A stretch of 64,000 bases of DNA from Isoetes taiwanensis (GCA_021234155.1 JAJEKV010000064.1:4278001-4342000); one strand, 5' to 3'. Shown: positions 44,921 through 56,736, numbered from the stretch's first letter. The notes: generated by a model not told the origin, from the letters alone. Made by a program: numbers and translations.

Positions 44921-45699
44921 CTGTAAGCGGCTTTGACGGCAGCAGTGGCAGAAGTTACTCTTTCAACATGGGTTTATGGAAGTTGATGGAGATTCATCTT
45001 TTACTTGGACTAATAATTGGGTTGGTCCAGGATTGTCACAGGCTCGTCATGATCGAATGTATGCAAATGGTGTGCTTTGTGATATATGTCCACGGTTATG
45101 GAGGCTTAATTATTTGGCACAAGCAGTCTCGGACCATAATCCTCAAATTATTGAAAATCGTGAACTTACTCATAGTCGACAAAAGAGAAAAACGGTATTT
45201 AAATTGAATACTAGATGCTTGCCTAATGAGGAGTTTGAAGTAGGATGTCAGGAGGCTTGGCACAAGGCTTCATCTCAACAACATGGTATGCGAAGAATTG
45301 TTGAGGCTTTGGCAAATGTCAAGATTTGAGAGCGCAACGAGTTCGTGAAGAACAAGAGACATTAAGTTATATGCTGAATTAGAGGAGCTTAAGAAAGTGG
45401 GTACAGACTCTTTTAGATTGCAACAGGTTATTGATGCTATTCGTGGTCTTGAAGTGGCCCAAATTCAATCAAAGACGAAGTTAAACTGGATTAACCCGGG
45501 CCGAAAGATGGAGATCGTTGTAATACGCTGTTTTTTAGAGCTTCAAAGCAGAAGAGGTATGCCGCTACTATGCACTCTTTATCTCTGCCGGATGGGAGGG
45601 CAATGACAGAGCCAAATGAGATTAAGCAGTCCCTTACTCAATACTTTGAAACTTTTTTTAAGGTCAAACACTTGCCTCATGAAGATGTAATGCAGGATA

Positions 45700-46184
45700 T
45701 TATGCTTTCTAAGGTTCATGCAATTCTTTCACAAGAGGAATCTCAATTGTTAGAGGCCCCATGTCCATGTCTGAATTGCGAGCAGCAACATTTGAGTTGG
45801 CTTCAGATAAATGTCCAGGTATGGATGGTATCCCTGTAGAATTTTTTAAAAGGTATTGGGAATGGACGTCAGTGAGCATTATGGAGGCATACAAAGATTT
45901 GTGTACTTCACATCAATTTGATAGGATTTTGAATACGGGTTTGATTTCTCTTATTCCTAAAGTGAAAGAACTCGTGGAGCATTCATGATTGGCCCAATAA
46001 CTCTTCTATCTACTATCTATAAAATTATTGCAAAAGCCTATGCAGAAAGACTTAAACAGGTTTTGGGATTGCGAATAGATGCGGCTCAGTCAGGCTTTCT
46101 TCCAGGTCGGCAAATTTTTCATAATATAGTGGCAGCATATGAAGGAGTTCATTGGGCTCAATGTTCAGGTCAAAATCTTCTATA
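45700..46184 (+). pseudogene. LINE-A reverse transcriptase, N-terminal part
   Basis: ELRAATFELASDKCPGMDGI with PVEFFKRYWEW, then LNTGLISLIPKVKELVEHS, RPI-equivalent region MIGPITLLSTIYKIIAKAYA, ERLKQVLGLRIDAAQSGFLP and GRQIFHNIVAAYEG. Known RT blocks 1-3 of non-LTR elements. It ends abruptly at the TCTATA target site of the 4.1-kb insertion. Confidence 0.8.
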
Positions 46185-46225
46185 AGTCGTATTTAATTAA
46201 AGTGGGACAAATCTCGAATTTTGGG

Positions 46226-46640
46226 AATTTTTTCGAATCTCGTGGGGAGGGAGATGGGGCACACCTTGATAAGGAGAAGGGTAGGAGGAGAAGGAGGGAG
46301 GGGCCACAAAGTTGAAGAGGGGAAGGGGCTAAGTTGGAAGAAGAGGGGAAGGCGCTAAGTTGGAAGAAGAGGAGGGGAGAGGAGAGAAAAAGGGCAAAGG
46401 AGGACGGGGAGGGGATATGTTGGAAGAAGGAGGAGGGAAAGGGGGAGGGGGGAGGGAAGGGGCAGGGGGAGAGATAGGAAAGAGGCAAACGAGGAGGGGA
46501 GGGTAGAGAAGAGCAAGAGGAGGGGCAAAGGGAGGGGCAAGAGGAGGGGCAAGGGGAGGTGGGCAAGGGGGCAAGAGGAGGGGGAAGAGGAGAAGGGGGA
46601 AGGGGGAGAGTGGGGAAGGGGGGAGGGGAAAGCCAAAAAC
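46226..46640. repeat. About 400-bp polypurine (GGGGAGAGGAG-type) tract
   Basis: From 46,226 the plus strand is almost all A/G (GGGGAAGGGG, GAGGAGGGGAGAGG words). Pro/Ser/Leu frames on the complement are artefacts. Confidence 0.9.
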
Positions 46641-46899
46641 AACTAAAGGGGAATGTATCCCCTTGAGATTAAAAAAGATTAATATTAAAATATAATTAAT
46701 AATTTCTTTAATTAAATATAAAATATTTTAATTAATTAAATAAAAAAAATATAAACCTTTCTCTTCTCGACTAGTGAGTCGAGAATTGGAAAGTGGATTT
46801 GCCAAGACGTGGCCAGTGAAGGAGTGGCAGAGAGTAAGGGTTTCATTCATATACAAAAAACCAAGCTCTTTAATGTACTGCGAAAAGGGTAGAGGTTAT

Positions 46900-47644
46900 T
46901 ATGAGCGATGCAAAAAAAAAAGGGGTGAGGTGGGATGGCGGGCATACAGTAGAAGCAGGCTGGCGTTGAGGATAGCGTGGCTGGCAACGTGGACCCAGTT
47001 ACTTTCCAAAAACAATTTCATCGCAGCTTCTTTTGTAGCTTCCCCTTTTTGAAGATGAGCCACAGTAAATCCAAACGACTTTTGCAATTCATCTTTCACA
47101 ACCACAGCTTCCTTCTCTGCCCAAGGGAGATCGAATCCAGGGAGATCAATCTCTGGGTTTCCAATGACCAGGGCAGAAGATGCTTTTGAACCTCTCTTCG
47201 TCTCTTGCTCCCGCTGCTGCAATCAGGAACGGCTCGTCTTCAATCAGGAACGGCTCGTCTTCAGCTTCATGAAAGGCAGCAAAAGGCAGCATTGAAAATT
47301 CCTGCAGAATCACAATTCCAATCACAAGAAAATAAGCTTGTTTCAGAGAAAAAGGACAAAAACAAACAGGCGAATAGAAATTTATAACAATGGCATCGTT
47401 TACCTACCTCATGAGGAATGACAAGCAGCTTCTTGGGTTTGAGACGCTGCAACTCCGGCTGGTACGGTTTCATAAAAATCTCCATTGTCTGCCACGGTGG
47501 TTGTTTTGAGCGGATATGGGGATCCCCTTTTACACCAGGAGGAGCAAGTCCAAGGGCGCTGCAATGCCTCCTGTCTGCAGTAGCCTCTCCCTGCAGTCCG
47601 ATCCCTGAAGAGTTGCCATGTTGCTGTTTACAGCCGCTCCGCAC
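46900..47644 (-). pseudogene. Captured CHAT-domain (caspase-like) gene fragment with intron
   Basis: Seen on the minus strand: exon 1 ends EIFMKPYQPELQRLKPKKLL-VIPHE at 47408 with donor GTAGGT. Exon 2 starts at 47301 after TTCTGCAG in the same phase: EFSMLPFAAFHEAEDEPFLI, an extra EDEPFLI from a 21-bp tandem duplication, then a frameshift, SSALVIGNPEIDLPG, LPWAEKEAVVVKDELQ, GEATKEAAMKLFLES and NWVHVASHAILN. Known: CHAT domains show iPhg-x-L-x-x-lPFaaL, llv-G-NP, LPwae-E-a, a-T-x-x-a and vH-x-a-(T/S)-H-G with catalytic His, then a catalytic Cys in LSAC. The His is present; the Cys part was not captured. Upstream exon sequence before EIFMKP is not recognisable. Confidence 0.8.
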
Positions 47645-48179
47645 ACATTAACCCAACTCCCATGTGCATTCGCCCGAAATTCCAATTGCAAAATGAAGGC
47701 GGTGGAGAGGCGGATCAGGCAGGAGCATATCGTGGGGTGCAGAGGCGGATCAGGCAGGGCTTTTTCTCAAGCTTGAAGAACCGGCTTAGTCCGGCGGAAT
47801 TTCTAACTCTGCAGGCCCAAGAACCTGCTTTAATCCGGCATTTTTCTAGCTTTAATCCGACATTTTTCTAGCTTCTAGATTCGGCAGGCATGCTCAGACC
47901 GGGCGATCATTCTCCTGCTCAGGCATGCTCTAAATAATTCCTTCTCGTATTTCTGATCTCCCTATTTCTGATCTCCCTTTCACATTTTTCAATCAGACTC
48001 TGCACTGCCATAACAGATCGGGCAGTTTTGCCAACGACAGATCTTACGCAACGCAGCAGATGAAAGGAAATGGTTCTTGGATAGCACATCTCCGCTTCCA
48101 TGCCATAGCCAGGATCTTGAGAGTTCGCCATAGCCAGCCACGATTTCGTAAGTGTACCAAATTTCTTCTTCTAAAAAGG

Positions 48180-48290
48180 TACGTACCAAATCTCCCCCCT
48201 TTTCAATTTCAAATTTCGAAAATTCCCCCCTTTTCAATTTCAAATTTCGAAAATGTCCCCCCTTTTCAATTTCAAATTTCGAACTTAAGA
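48180..48290. repeat. About 31-bp tandem repeat (three copies)
   Basis: CCCCCCTTTTCAATTTCAAA-TTTCGAAAAT repeats at about 48,195, 48,226 and 48,258 within the 4.1-kb element. Confidence 0.9.
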
Positions 48291-49028
48291 GGTGGGAGAA
48301 AAAAAAAGCCAAATACTGAGAGAAAAAAGTGGAATAATAGTGTGTACTCAAAAAAAAAATACGGATACAGATATATACGGTTATTTTTCTAAGGTTAATG
48401 GAAAAAAATAGCGGGGTACGTACCAAATTTTAAATTTCTAGGATACCATTAATTGGGCTATAATTTTATTAGTGTCGCCCATATAAATATTTGAATTTTT
48501 GTCGCAAATTGATAGCATGGTTGTGTGCTTGTATAATCATATTTTACACCTTATGTTGACCTTAGAGGTGCTAGGCATATAATTCTTATGTCTAAGATAA
48601 AAAGTTGGCTTATACAAGATAATAGTATACTTTAAATTAGTTCACTTTATTTCAAAGGAAATGATGCATGGCTATACTATATATTGCTTTGCATGGACCA
48701 TGTGCTAGTATGTTATACTATACTATATAACTATATATTGCTTTGTATGGACCTTGTGCTAGTATGCTAATGCGTGCATTATGAAAATTGTAGTATAAAG
48801 TACTAAACTCTGCTAATTAAGGTGTGCTAGTTAATAACCATTTAGGACATTGTCCTAAATCTCTTTTTTTTCAAAGGTATGTACAAAATCCCCCCCCTCC
48901 CCCTCTTTTTTAAATTTTAAATTAGTATGATAAAGTTTATTGTTTTTCTCACAGCACATTAGTATTTAGCACACATTAGTATGTAACAATTGTTTTTATA
49001 CTAGCACACATTAGTATTAGCACACATT

Positions 49029-49576
49029 GTTCTTAGGGCCATTTTTGGAAAATCTGGGGCACGAGGTTTTTTTTTCGACTCGCGAAGTCGAGAAGGCAAC
49101 TCAAAAGTGAAAACACAAGTTTTAGGGGTCATAGGGCCTTTCTCGACTCGCGGAAGTCGAAGGAAAACTCAAAAGCGTTAAAAATCCAGCTTTTAGGGGT
49201 CATAGGGCCTTCGACCCCCTAAAACCGCGTTTTTTTGAGTCGCCTTTTTCGACTTCGAAGTCGAGAAAGGCCTTCGACCCCTAAAACCCAGATTTTTCGC
49301 TTTGAGTCGTCTTTTTCGACTTCGCGAGTCGAGAAAGGCCTTCGACCCCTAAAACTGCGTTTTTTAAGCTTTGAGTCGCCTTTCTCGATTTCGCGAAAGT
49401 CGAAAGGCCCTATCACCCCTAAAAACTGCGTTTTTCGCTTTGAGCCTCCTTTCTCGACTTCATGAGTCGAAAGGCCCTATGACCCCTAAAACTTGTGTTT
49501 TAACTTTTGTTGCCTTTCTTTCTCGAAATCGAGAAAGGCTCTCAGGCATGTATTTTCCAAAAATGGCCCTAAGAAC
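49029..49576. repeat. Foldback unit with palindromic TCGACTTCGCGAAGTCGA array
   Basis: Ends GTTCTTAGGGCCATTTTTGG... (49,029) and its inverse ...CCAAAAATGGCCCTAAGAAC (49,576) enclose about eight units of TTTCTCGACTYCGCGARGTCGA + AAGGCCCTATGACCCCTAAAAC in both orientations. Probably a MITE nested in the 4.1-kb element. Confidence 0.8.
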
Positions 49577-50285
49577 TGTGTTTTAATTTATTTTTTTTTG
49601 CATGTAGCATCACTTGACTAACTTGATTTTGTCTTTTGCAGTCCTTATCTCGACCAGATAGTACATGCTTGGGAGCAATGACAAGACCAGTTCATTGAAG
49701 AAAGATGCCGAGAAGAGGGTGGTGACATCAGTTGGACATACAAGCACGTGGCCTATGAAGGAACTCCTCATACAAATTTCTATCGTCTGTAAGTTGCTCC
49801 GTGACTTGGACAGAGCTCCACGCGCCGTTTGCAGTAGGTGGTTCATGTGTGAAGAGGGTGTAATCATTGTGACAATACGACCACTATGGTCTCTTCACCC
49901 ACTGTAATGTATATTGTAATGAGCCCATTTATAAATATAAGGTATCTCAAAACTAGTATTTTTTGGTGATTAAGTAAACAATTTGCTTAATTTTTGTTGG
50001 AATTTATGATCTCTTGTCTACCCACCTAAGAAAATAGAGCCAAAAAGTCTTGGTAAAGGAATTCACCCTCACGCGAAAAACTCTTATTTTGAATGACAAA
50101 TAAGCCCCAAAACAGGGACTCGACTCGATATCCAAGAAAACTGGGAGAAAGCTTGGATGCACAGTTTCAGACAAAAATTCGAATTAAAGACAGTTTTCGG
50201 GTCGGGTTGCTCCTTTTTGTGTAAAATAACAGGGTTCCGGAAAAAAGTGGGAATAGAATGAGTCCCACTTTAATTAAATACGACT

Positions 50286-50955
50286 TCTATATTTAAAATT
50301 GGATTTTGCTAAAACTTATGATAGTGTGAAGTGGGGATGCCATGCTTTTGAAATTGGGATTTGGGTCTGGTTTCCGATCTATGATGCATAGAATGTTGGT
50401 TTTTGCTAAGGGGGTAGTACTGTATCATGGAGAACCATTGGTGCTTTTTCCAATTGAACGTGGAATAAGGCAAGGTTGCCCTTTAGCTCCTTTTTTGTTT
50501 ACTATAGTGGCAGAAGGACTTTCGCAATTATTGCATGAGGCTGAAAAGGATGGTTTGGTAAAGGGATTATTATTGGTGGAAGGTGAACAGGTTTTGGTTA
50601 ATCAGTTTGCAGACGATACCTTCTTGCTAGTGGATGGTGAAGAGAATAATGTGCAGCTAATCAAAAAGATTTTGGATATATTTTCAATTGCATCTGGTTG
50701 TCTCCTTAATTGGGCTAAGTGTAGTGCCTTATGGGTGGGGAAGGAAGCAGTTCCGCATTTTTTATATCTGGAAGGTTGTTTTACCATCTGCAAAGACAAA
50801 GCTTCTAGGAGTCCCCTTTGGTCTAGATATTGACATGAATGAAGCATGGGATGAAATTATCTTAAATTTACAAAGGCAACTGATTTGGTGGAGAGGTTCA
50901 AAGTTATCCTTGGCAGGTAGAATTCAAGTAACTAAGTCAGTATTGAACAATACGC
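50286..50955 (+). pseudogene. LINE-A reverse transcriptase, catalytic core
   Basis: LKLDFAKTYDSVKWG (block A Asp), then in another frame FPIERGIRQGCPLAPFLFTI (block B), VNQFADDTFLLVDGE (FADD, 50,606-50,617), GCLLNWAKCSALW and, after a frame change, WWRGSKLSLAGRIQVTKSVL. Interrupted at about 50,955 by the second insertion. Confidence 0.8.
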
Positions 50956-53530
50956 ATAACTAACACATAAGTACTATTATAATATTAATTAACATAAATT
51001 AACACAAACTATTACATCTAACAATTTTAAATTAAAATCCCCCTTAAACCCCCTTTGGTTTGGGTGCATATTCACACGGGGGGTTACTCCGGGCAACGAG
51101 AGCTGTCGGATGGGCATATTTGCCCTTTATTCCAAGATCTGGACCGTACATAGCGATCCTCGTTTGTGGGGTATGCATGTACAAGTTTTTGTATACTGTA
51201 TATTAAGGTTTGCAAAATACTATAAGGTTTGAGAGAATGTACTTAATGGTGTTAATTTTGTACATGTATTGTAAATATATTTTTGGGGCTCTCGCTGCCC
51301 TACGTAACCCCCCGTGTGAATATGCACCCAAACCAAAGGGGGTTTAAGGGGGATTTTAATTTAAAATTGTTAGATGTAATAGTTTGTGTTAATTTATGTT
51401 AATTAATATTATAATAGTACTTATGTGTTAGTTATCTTAAAAAAAATTTTGGGCCCTTCGGGCCCTAACAAAAACAAACATTATGTGCAGTTAGTTACAC
51501 GTTGACCAAATTGTTAAAGAATACAATTTTGCATATATAAAACACAAGTATTTAGATAACACCATTCTTATTCTCGTCCTTGCCAAACTTCAAATTTACT
51601 AGTTACTCTCTTTGCCAAACTTCCACCCCTTACTCCAAAACAAGGATGCCAGTTTATGTTAATAATGTTAATGGTAGTTGTGTGTTGATTATTATATTAA
51701 AAAAAAAAATTTGGCCCTTTGGGCCCTAACTAAAACAAACATAGGTAAACTTTATGGGTCTAAACATTAATTACTAAAAAGCACAATAACATCAAAAAGA
51801 CAAACAAATTATTTCCATTACATGCCAAGAGCCGCCCAAATATACGCAAACACACTGTTATAAAATGGGCAAAAACACCAATAACATCATAAGGTTTACT
51901 GAAGGGGGCCATGGCGCCCAATATAAAGCCAGTACTACTAGTTCAAGAGAATCAACTGTCAAAATAGTTTAAAATACCCCCTTCTATTGTAAACTGTACA
52001 TTGTCATGCATATGCTAGTGCATATGATAACATGTGCTGGTATCAATGCAAGCACATAATCTGTAACATCTGGTGCAAGATGTCCAACAAATATGGAATG
52101 ATCTGGACCGAAATCACCACGGAATAGTACAGTCGGAATAGTACAGTTGCAAATACCTCTTAACCGATTTTACAATGTCAGAAATTTCATGATGAGCATA
52201 CCTCAATTCATCTCGATTCTTTAACCTCAATTTTGGCATCTATGCCCATAACAATTTATCCATGTATATTACCTTTTAAGGGGTCTGAGATATATTACCT
52301 TTTAAGGGGTCTGAGACGCAGCCAATATGCCAACCTGCCAATGTGGCCTCAAATTCTTGTTGCCAGATGTCAAGTAAAATGAGTAGAGTGTTGAAAGTAA
52401 AAAAAAGGTTCTTGAGCTTGTACAAGTTCAGAAATGTGTGCACTTCATCGCAATGCCATCAACAACAAAGAAATCATCACATTCCAGCTACAACAAGATA
52501 TAGAGATATGCTAAAACCTTTACAAGGCAAGTTTAAAAAGGATCAACATACCAAGGCACATTTTTTCGCCCTTGCAAACTGCCTGCATGCTGCTGTCCAT
52601 GTTAAATTCCTGTGCATGTTAGATTCATGCTTCAATGCTTTTGCAACAATACTCTTTGATGGAGCAAGCAACAACTCTGCACATGTCTGTATGAAATTGA
52701 TCAACTAACAGCAAAACGTCCTTTTTCTGAATGGTACAATTGATAGGAACAATCAGTATAATGAATTGATTATCAAATACCACAGGAACCTAAAACCTTC
52801 AAAGATCACAAAACCATCTTACACGAATTTGCAGACCACCCGCATGCAGTACATCCTTTCAAGGTCCAATTAACACTGACAAACTCCATGGCCCAGAACC
52901 GTTATGCATTAAGCCTTCATCTTGGGCTGCACTAAAAAGACCCGCCAGTTCAGAATGAATCTGGGAAAGCATTAACATGTTCCTGGAAGAAATTATTGCA
53001 GTTTTAGATCTGCATCTCCAATGCTACCCATCCAGAGCTGCGTAGTCTCTCAGCAATCAATGCTCTAAAGATGAGAGCATTTGGGCATAATACGTTGCCA
53101 TTCATCAACTCAGGACCGGCAGTGAACCAAAATGAACAATTTCGATATAGAATGCCACCTAACCAAAGCCGCCATCAAATCCATCCTGGCTGCCTTGGAC
53201 ATTGCCCCTTTTCCGTTCTCTGTAATTTTCTCCCCAAACCTTTGCTTCTGCAACAGATCTGCCACAGCCCTAGAAAAACCCTAGAGAAAACCTATTCCAA
53301 AACCACAAACCTAATATTAACCTAATATTTGAAACCTAAACTAAAAAAACATGCAAACAATAAAAGCCCCACAACCACACGATTTTCCCTCTTCTTTAAA
53401 ATCAATGGCTAACAAATGGGTGCACTCTAGAAATACCGTTTAGTACGTCCACGTGAATACGCCCGTGAAATCATATGAAAACCATGCCAAAAAGCGTATA
53501 AAATCACAGAAAAAACCCCCTGTTATAATG
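50956..53530. mobile_element. Second insertion in LINE-A, beginning with a 480-bp long-TIR MITE
   Basis: 50956-51435 is a MITE with TIRs of roughly 130 bp (ATAACTAACACATAAGTACT... inverse to ...AGTACTTATGTGTTAGTTAT, with TTTGGTTTGGGTGCATATTC in both arms). The following sequence repeats part of its arm at about 51,650-51,740, including the palindrome GGGCCCTTCGGGCCC / GGCCCTTTGGGCC. From 51,750 to 53,530 no gene was recognised. The outer right limit is inferred from where LINE-A coding resumes. Confidence 0.6.
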
Positions 53531-54938
53531 CTAGATATTGGCTCCAGCTTCTAAGTTTGCAGAGATAAAAAAGATTGTAAGAGATTTTATATGGTGTACC
53601 GATCAAGGAGGCACTGTGAAGGTGGCGTGGAAGAAATGTATGTTGTTTAAACAACAAGGAGGACTTGGTATGTTGGATCTTTCTTCACAGGGTAAGGTCT
53701 TAGCTTCTAAGCTATTGTTCAGTTTGTTGAAAGATGATTGTGCATCACCAGGTATGAAGTTACTTAAACAATCAATAAAGAAGTGTATGGTTTTTCATAA
53801 GCGAGGTGTGAGAATTGAGCTCCCTTGGGCATTGTTATATCCATTGAAAGCTTATTCACATGCCTCTCCAGTACTGAAAGGCTTGTTTACACCGGAAGGT
53901 AGTCCAACAGTGATTACATTTGATTGGGAAGCTTGTCTCGGGCATCTTCCCCTTTTACGTGGTTGCCTTTGTATACTCATGGACAACTACACCCGGTTGT
54001 AGAATTTATGCATGTGCATTCCCAAGCGAGGTGGAGGAGAGCGGTATTATTTCTATTGAGCAAGTGGTATTTTGGTATTGACATTCTTTGCTTGGCAATG
54101 GTTTCAGGAGACATATGGGTTGTTGGATAAAGATATCACTATATGGGCTTATGTAGCAAGTGCTCTTCCTCTAATTAAGAAGGTGGATAACAAGAGTTGC
54201 TGGAACTTTGTTCAAGGTATTAAAGAAGGCAAGAAGCTAGTAAGTTCATACTACAGATTGCTTACCTCCTCAAGTATTTTATCACCTTCTCGAAAATGGC
54301 ACTTACAGACTTTGCCTTCTCAATGGCAATCCATCTGGAACCTTGTTTGGTCTAAATATAATCCTCCAAAGGTAAATGTTCTACTTTGGGGGTGATTTAT
54401 CGCTCTTTGAGAGTTAATCGGATGGTTCATCGCTTTTAAAGGGAGTAAGCCCACTTTGCCCAATGTGTGAGCGGTGCATTGAAACATTGGACCTTTGTTT
54501 ATATTTGTGTATTTGAGCTGAGTAGTAGTCTTAGGTCCGGCTGCATTCTCTTTTTGGAGTATCTTTGGATAGTCAGCACTTTCTTTTGGGTATTTATCCA
54601 AATCAGTGGACTGCTTCTAAAAGGATTGCATTTCACATGGCAAAGTCTTGGCTAATATGGAGTGTATGGAAGCGAAGGCGAAGAAAGGTCTTTTATGATA
54701 AGCGTATTTCTTCTCAGGTGGTGCTTCAAGAAATTCGTAAGAAGTTGTATAATTGCTTTCAGATCTCCAATTGGCCTCATCGTATTAAAATTCCAATATG
54801 GAGTGATCATCTAAAAGTGATTGATGCTTCAAGGACATTTCTTACTTCTGGAAGACTTCCAGAAGTACTTAGTACTTTGTAATATTTTGAGTGTATAATC
54901 TGAAGTAAAACACGTTCTTTAAAAAAAAAAAAAAAAAA
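53530..54938 (+). pseudogene. LINE-A 3' coding end with zf-RVT region and poly(A)
   Basis: ASKFAEIKKIVRDFIWCTDQ, VAWKKCMLFKQQGGLGMLDL, then KSCWNFVQGIKEGKKLVSSY, WNLVWSKYNPPKVNVLLWG and a C-x-x-C...H-type end (PNVCERC-like, about 54,460). Known: the zf-RVT domain at the C-terminus of plant L1 RT. The A18 tail at 54,920-54,938 marks the 3' end. Confidence 0.8.
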
Positions 54939-54949
54939 CCCCGGTCAAA

Positions 54950-56100
54950 CCTAGATGTAGGCCAAACATCAGCCCTGGTCAATCCCAGTAGTTGTATTAT
55001 CAATCCGGATACGAAATTTCGTATGAAACCGAGTACTTGATATCCTTTAGCCTCAAACACCCCAATTTGTAAATACAAGTCATAATAGACCATTGCTATC
55101 AAAGAAGCCTATAGTCAATGTATGCAAGCAGAATTAAATTTTAATCATTCGATGTACAAACTCCAATGGTCTAAAGCCCTTATTCCTACAGCACATATAT
55201 CCATGCACAATCTTGTCCTTACAGTTTTATTTCCCCATGCTTAATTACATTCTTAGACCATCTGTGCAGTCCATTCCAGATTTTCAGGGAAATAATGCGA
55301 GTACATGTAACTCTTAAAACATTTATCTCAATCGTCACAATACTAAACCTTGTTACATACATGTAAACCTTTAGCACAACCCTATAGCCTTAGAAACATT
55401 TTAGAAGAGGCAACGTGCCATGCATGCATGCATGCATGCATGCAACCACACATACTTTGCATGTCAATTCTAAGCTGTAAAATTTGACTAACGCTTGCCC
55501 ATATTTGCATGCATGTTGCCCATTGCTTGGTTGCATATAATTACACCTTAGACAATTAGTTCCAGATTACCAACCTGCTTATTCCTCATGGCACTTTATT
55601 CTTTTCTGCTACAGCCTTCTATACATGGGCAGGACATCCTGTTTTATAACTTCAAGGAGGCAGCATGTTTAAGCACGAAAATGCCATACACTTACTTAAC
55701 CTGAGCACGTATTTATCGCACCATCCTATTGTACAAGGACCTGTACTTTTCTTTTAGCCACTTCAAAGTGGATGCCTATTTAAACACTTCTGTACTACTT
55801 TTACTTTGCCACCAGTCTGTTTTGCAAGACTATATTTAAAATTTTAATACATGCCATAACTCATAGACACTAGTTTTCCATAACTATATCCTTGTTCTTA
55901 AAAATAGAGACTGTTTACAGGTTTATACCAAAATCAGAATTCCATTACTGTAATAATGATAACTTATGACAGAATTCTACCTTTTCCATACAGTAAACAA
56001 ACTTTGAGTACATCTCAAGTACATATTTTATCTATTGTTTATCAGAAAATTCACATATGCAATACAACCTGTATTTAGACGAAAAATAGATTGATATCAA
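54950..56100. other. Gene-free stretch
   Basis: No gene recognised. A (CATG)n run lies at 55,419-55,444. Confidence 0.4.
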
Positions 56101-56139
56101 ACCCTGTTATGCTGGTGGTGCTTGCAAAAATATCTTCAA

Positions 56140-56736
56140 TCATTAATGTTTTCCCAGAAAGTAGGGAAGCCATTTCCAATTCCAGATCCTAGCAAATTCA
56201 AAAACTTCCAGCAAAGAAAAGACAAGGGCAGGAGAGGTCCAGTACCTGCAGCCAATCATCATGACATTAGCAAAATATTGGTAATGCACGAAGGGCCAAA
56301 AGTCATTTTCCAGATTTCTGTAACTCTTTGTACTAAGCATTATAAGCCCATTAATTTAATTCTTAATTCCTGCACGTCCACATTTATTTTGAACAACAGT
56401 TACCTGAAATTCGTCTTGGTCAGATTCATATTCTTGTTGCAGTTGTGTTTCTGGAATACTACAGTCTCCAATATCCAAAATCCCAGCACTACTAGTGTGC
56501 ATGTCTTTTGCTCCAAAATTGCTCTTCTTGTTGGTATATCCTCCTCTGGAAGCATTTGCTTCCCTCTTTGAGTTTGCAGCATTTCTTTGCATATCTCCCA
56601 TTGTGTAGGTGCCCTTAGAGCATTCAGATAATGAAATACAGGCTTGGAATTCTTCCTCTAATAAATTATTATTCAATGCTTCATATTCAGAGTCGGAACT
56701 AAGGGGTCTGCCGTCTGAATCATATTCCCATTCCAT
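56140..56736 (-). CDS. Candidate gene, two exons, function unknown
   Basis: Seen: ATG at 56736 opens MEWEYDSDGRPLSSDSEYEA, continues LLEEEFQACISLSEC and ends IPETQLQQEYESDQDEFQ at about 56,403 with a donor (CAG|GTAACT). A following acceptor (GGCTGCAG, about 56,248) leads into short frames such as RYWTSPALVFSLLEVF without clear continuation. The first exon is acidic and Ser/Glu rich. I recognise no domain. Support is the length of the exon, the ATG and the donor only. Confidence 0.35.

Larger units (their letters stand above)
46185..50285. mobile_element. 4.1-kb TIR element with captured CHAT-domain gene fragment
   Basis: Seen: 24-bp terminal inverted repeats (AGTCGTATTTAATTAAAGTG... at 46185-46208; exact inverse at 50262-50285) flanked by TCTATA at 46179-46184 and 50286-50291 (7 bp, TTCTATA, if the end is placed one base in). 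Inside: a polypurine tract, a spliced fragment of a CHAT-domain gene, a short tandem repeat and a foldback unit. No transposase, so non-autonomous. A 6-7-bp duplication does not fit hAT, Mutator or CACTA. The filled-in target site is the LINE-A RT. Confidence 0.9.
43901..54938 (+). mobile_element. LINE-A: L1-like retrotransposon split by two insertions
   Basis: Seen: a 5' acidic/basic frame (43901-44434), endonuclease (about 44,480-44,920), RT N-terminal part (45,700-46,184), insertion 1 (46185-50285), RT core (50,286-50,955), insertion 2 (about 50,956-53,530), RT C-terminal/zf-RVT region (about 53,530-54,500) and poly(A) at 54,920-54,938. Removal of insertion 1 joins QNLL to YLKLDFAKTYDSVKWG, the expected RT motif. 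The copy has many stops and is dead. The 5' end is not defined; no target duplication was identified. Confidence 0.85.

Noticed and set aside
46180..46642. Pro/Ser/Leu-rich open frames on the minus strand
   Set aside because: Translation artefact of the polypurine tract.
52343..53325. Possible captured gene fragments in the second LINE-A insertion
   Set aside because: Some minus-strand sequence near 53,030-53,290 looks like the 5' end of a plant gene, but no domain or splice structure could be supported.
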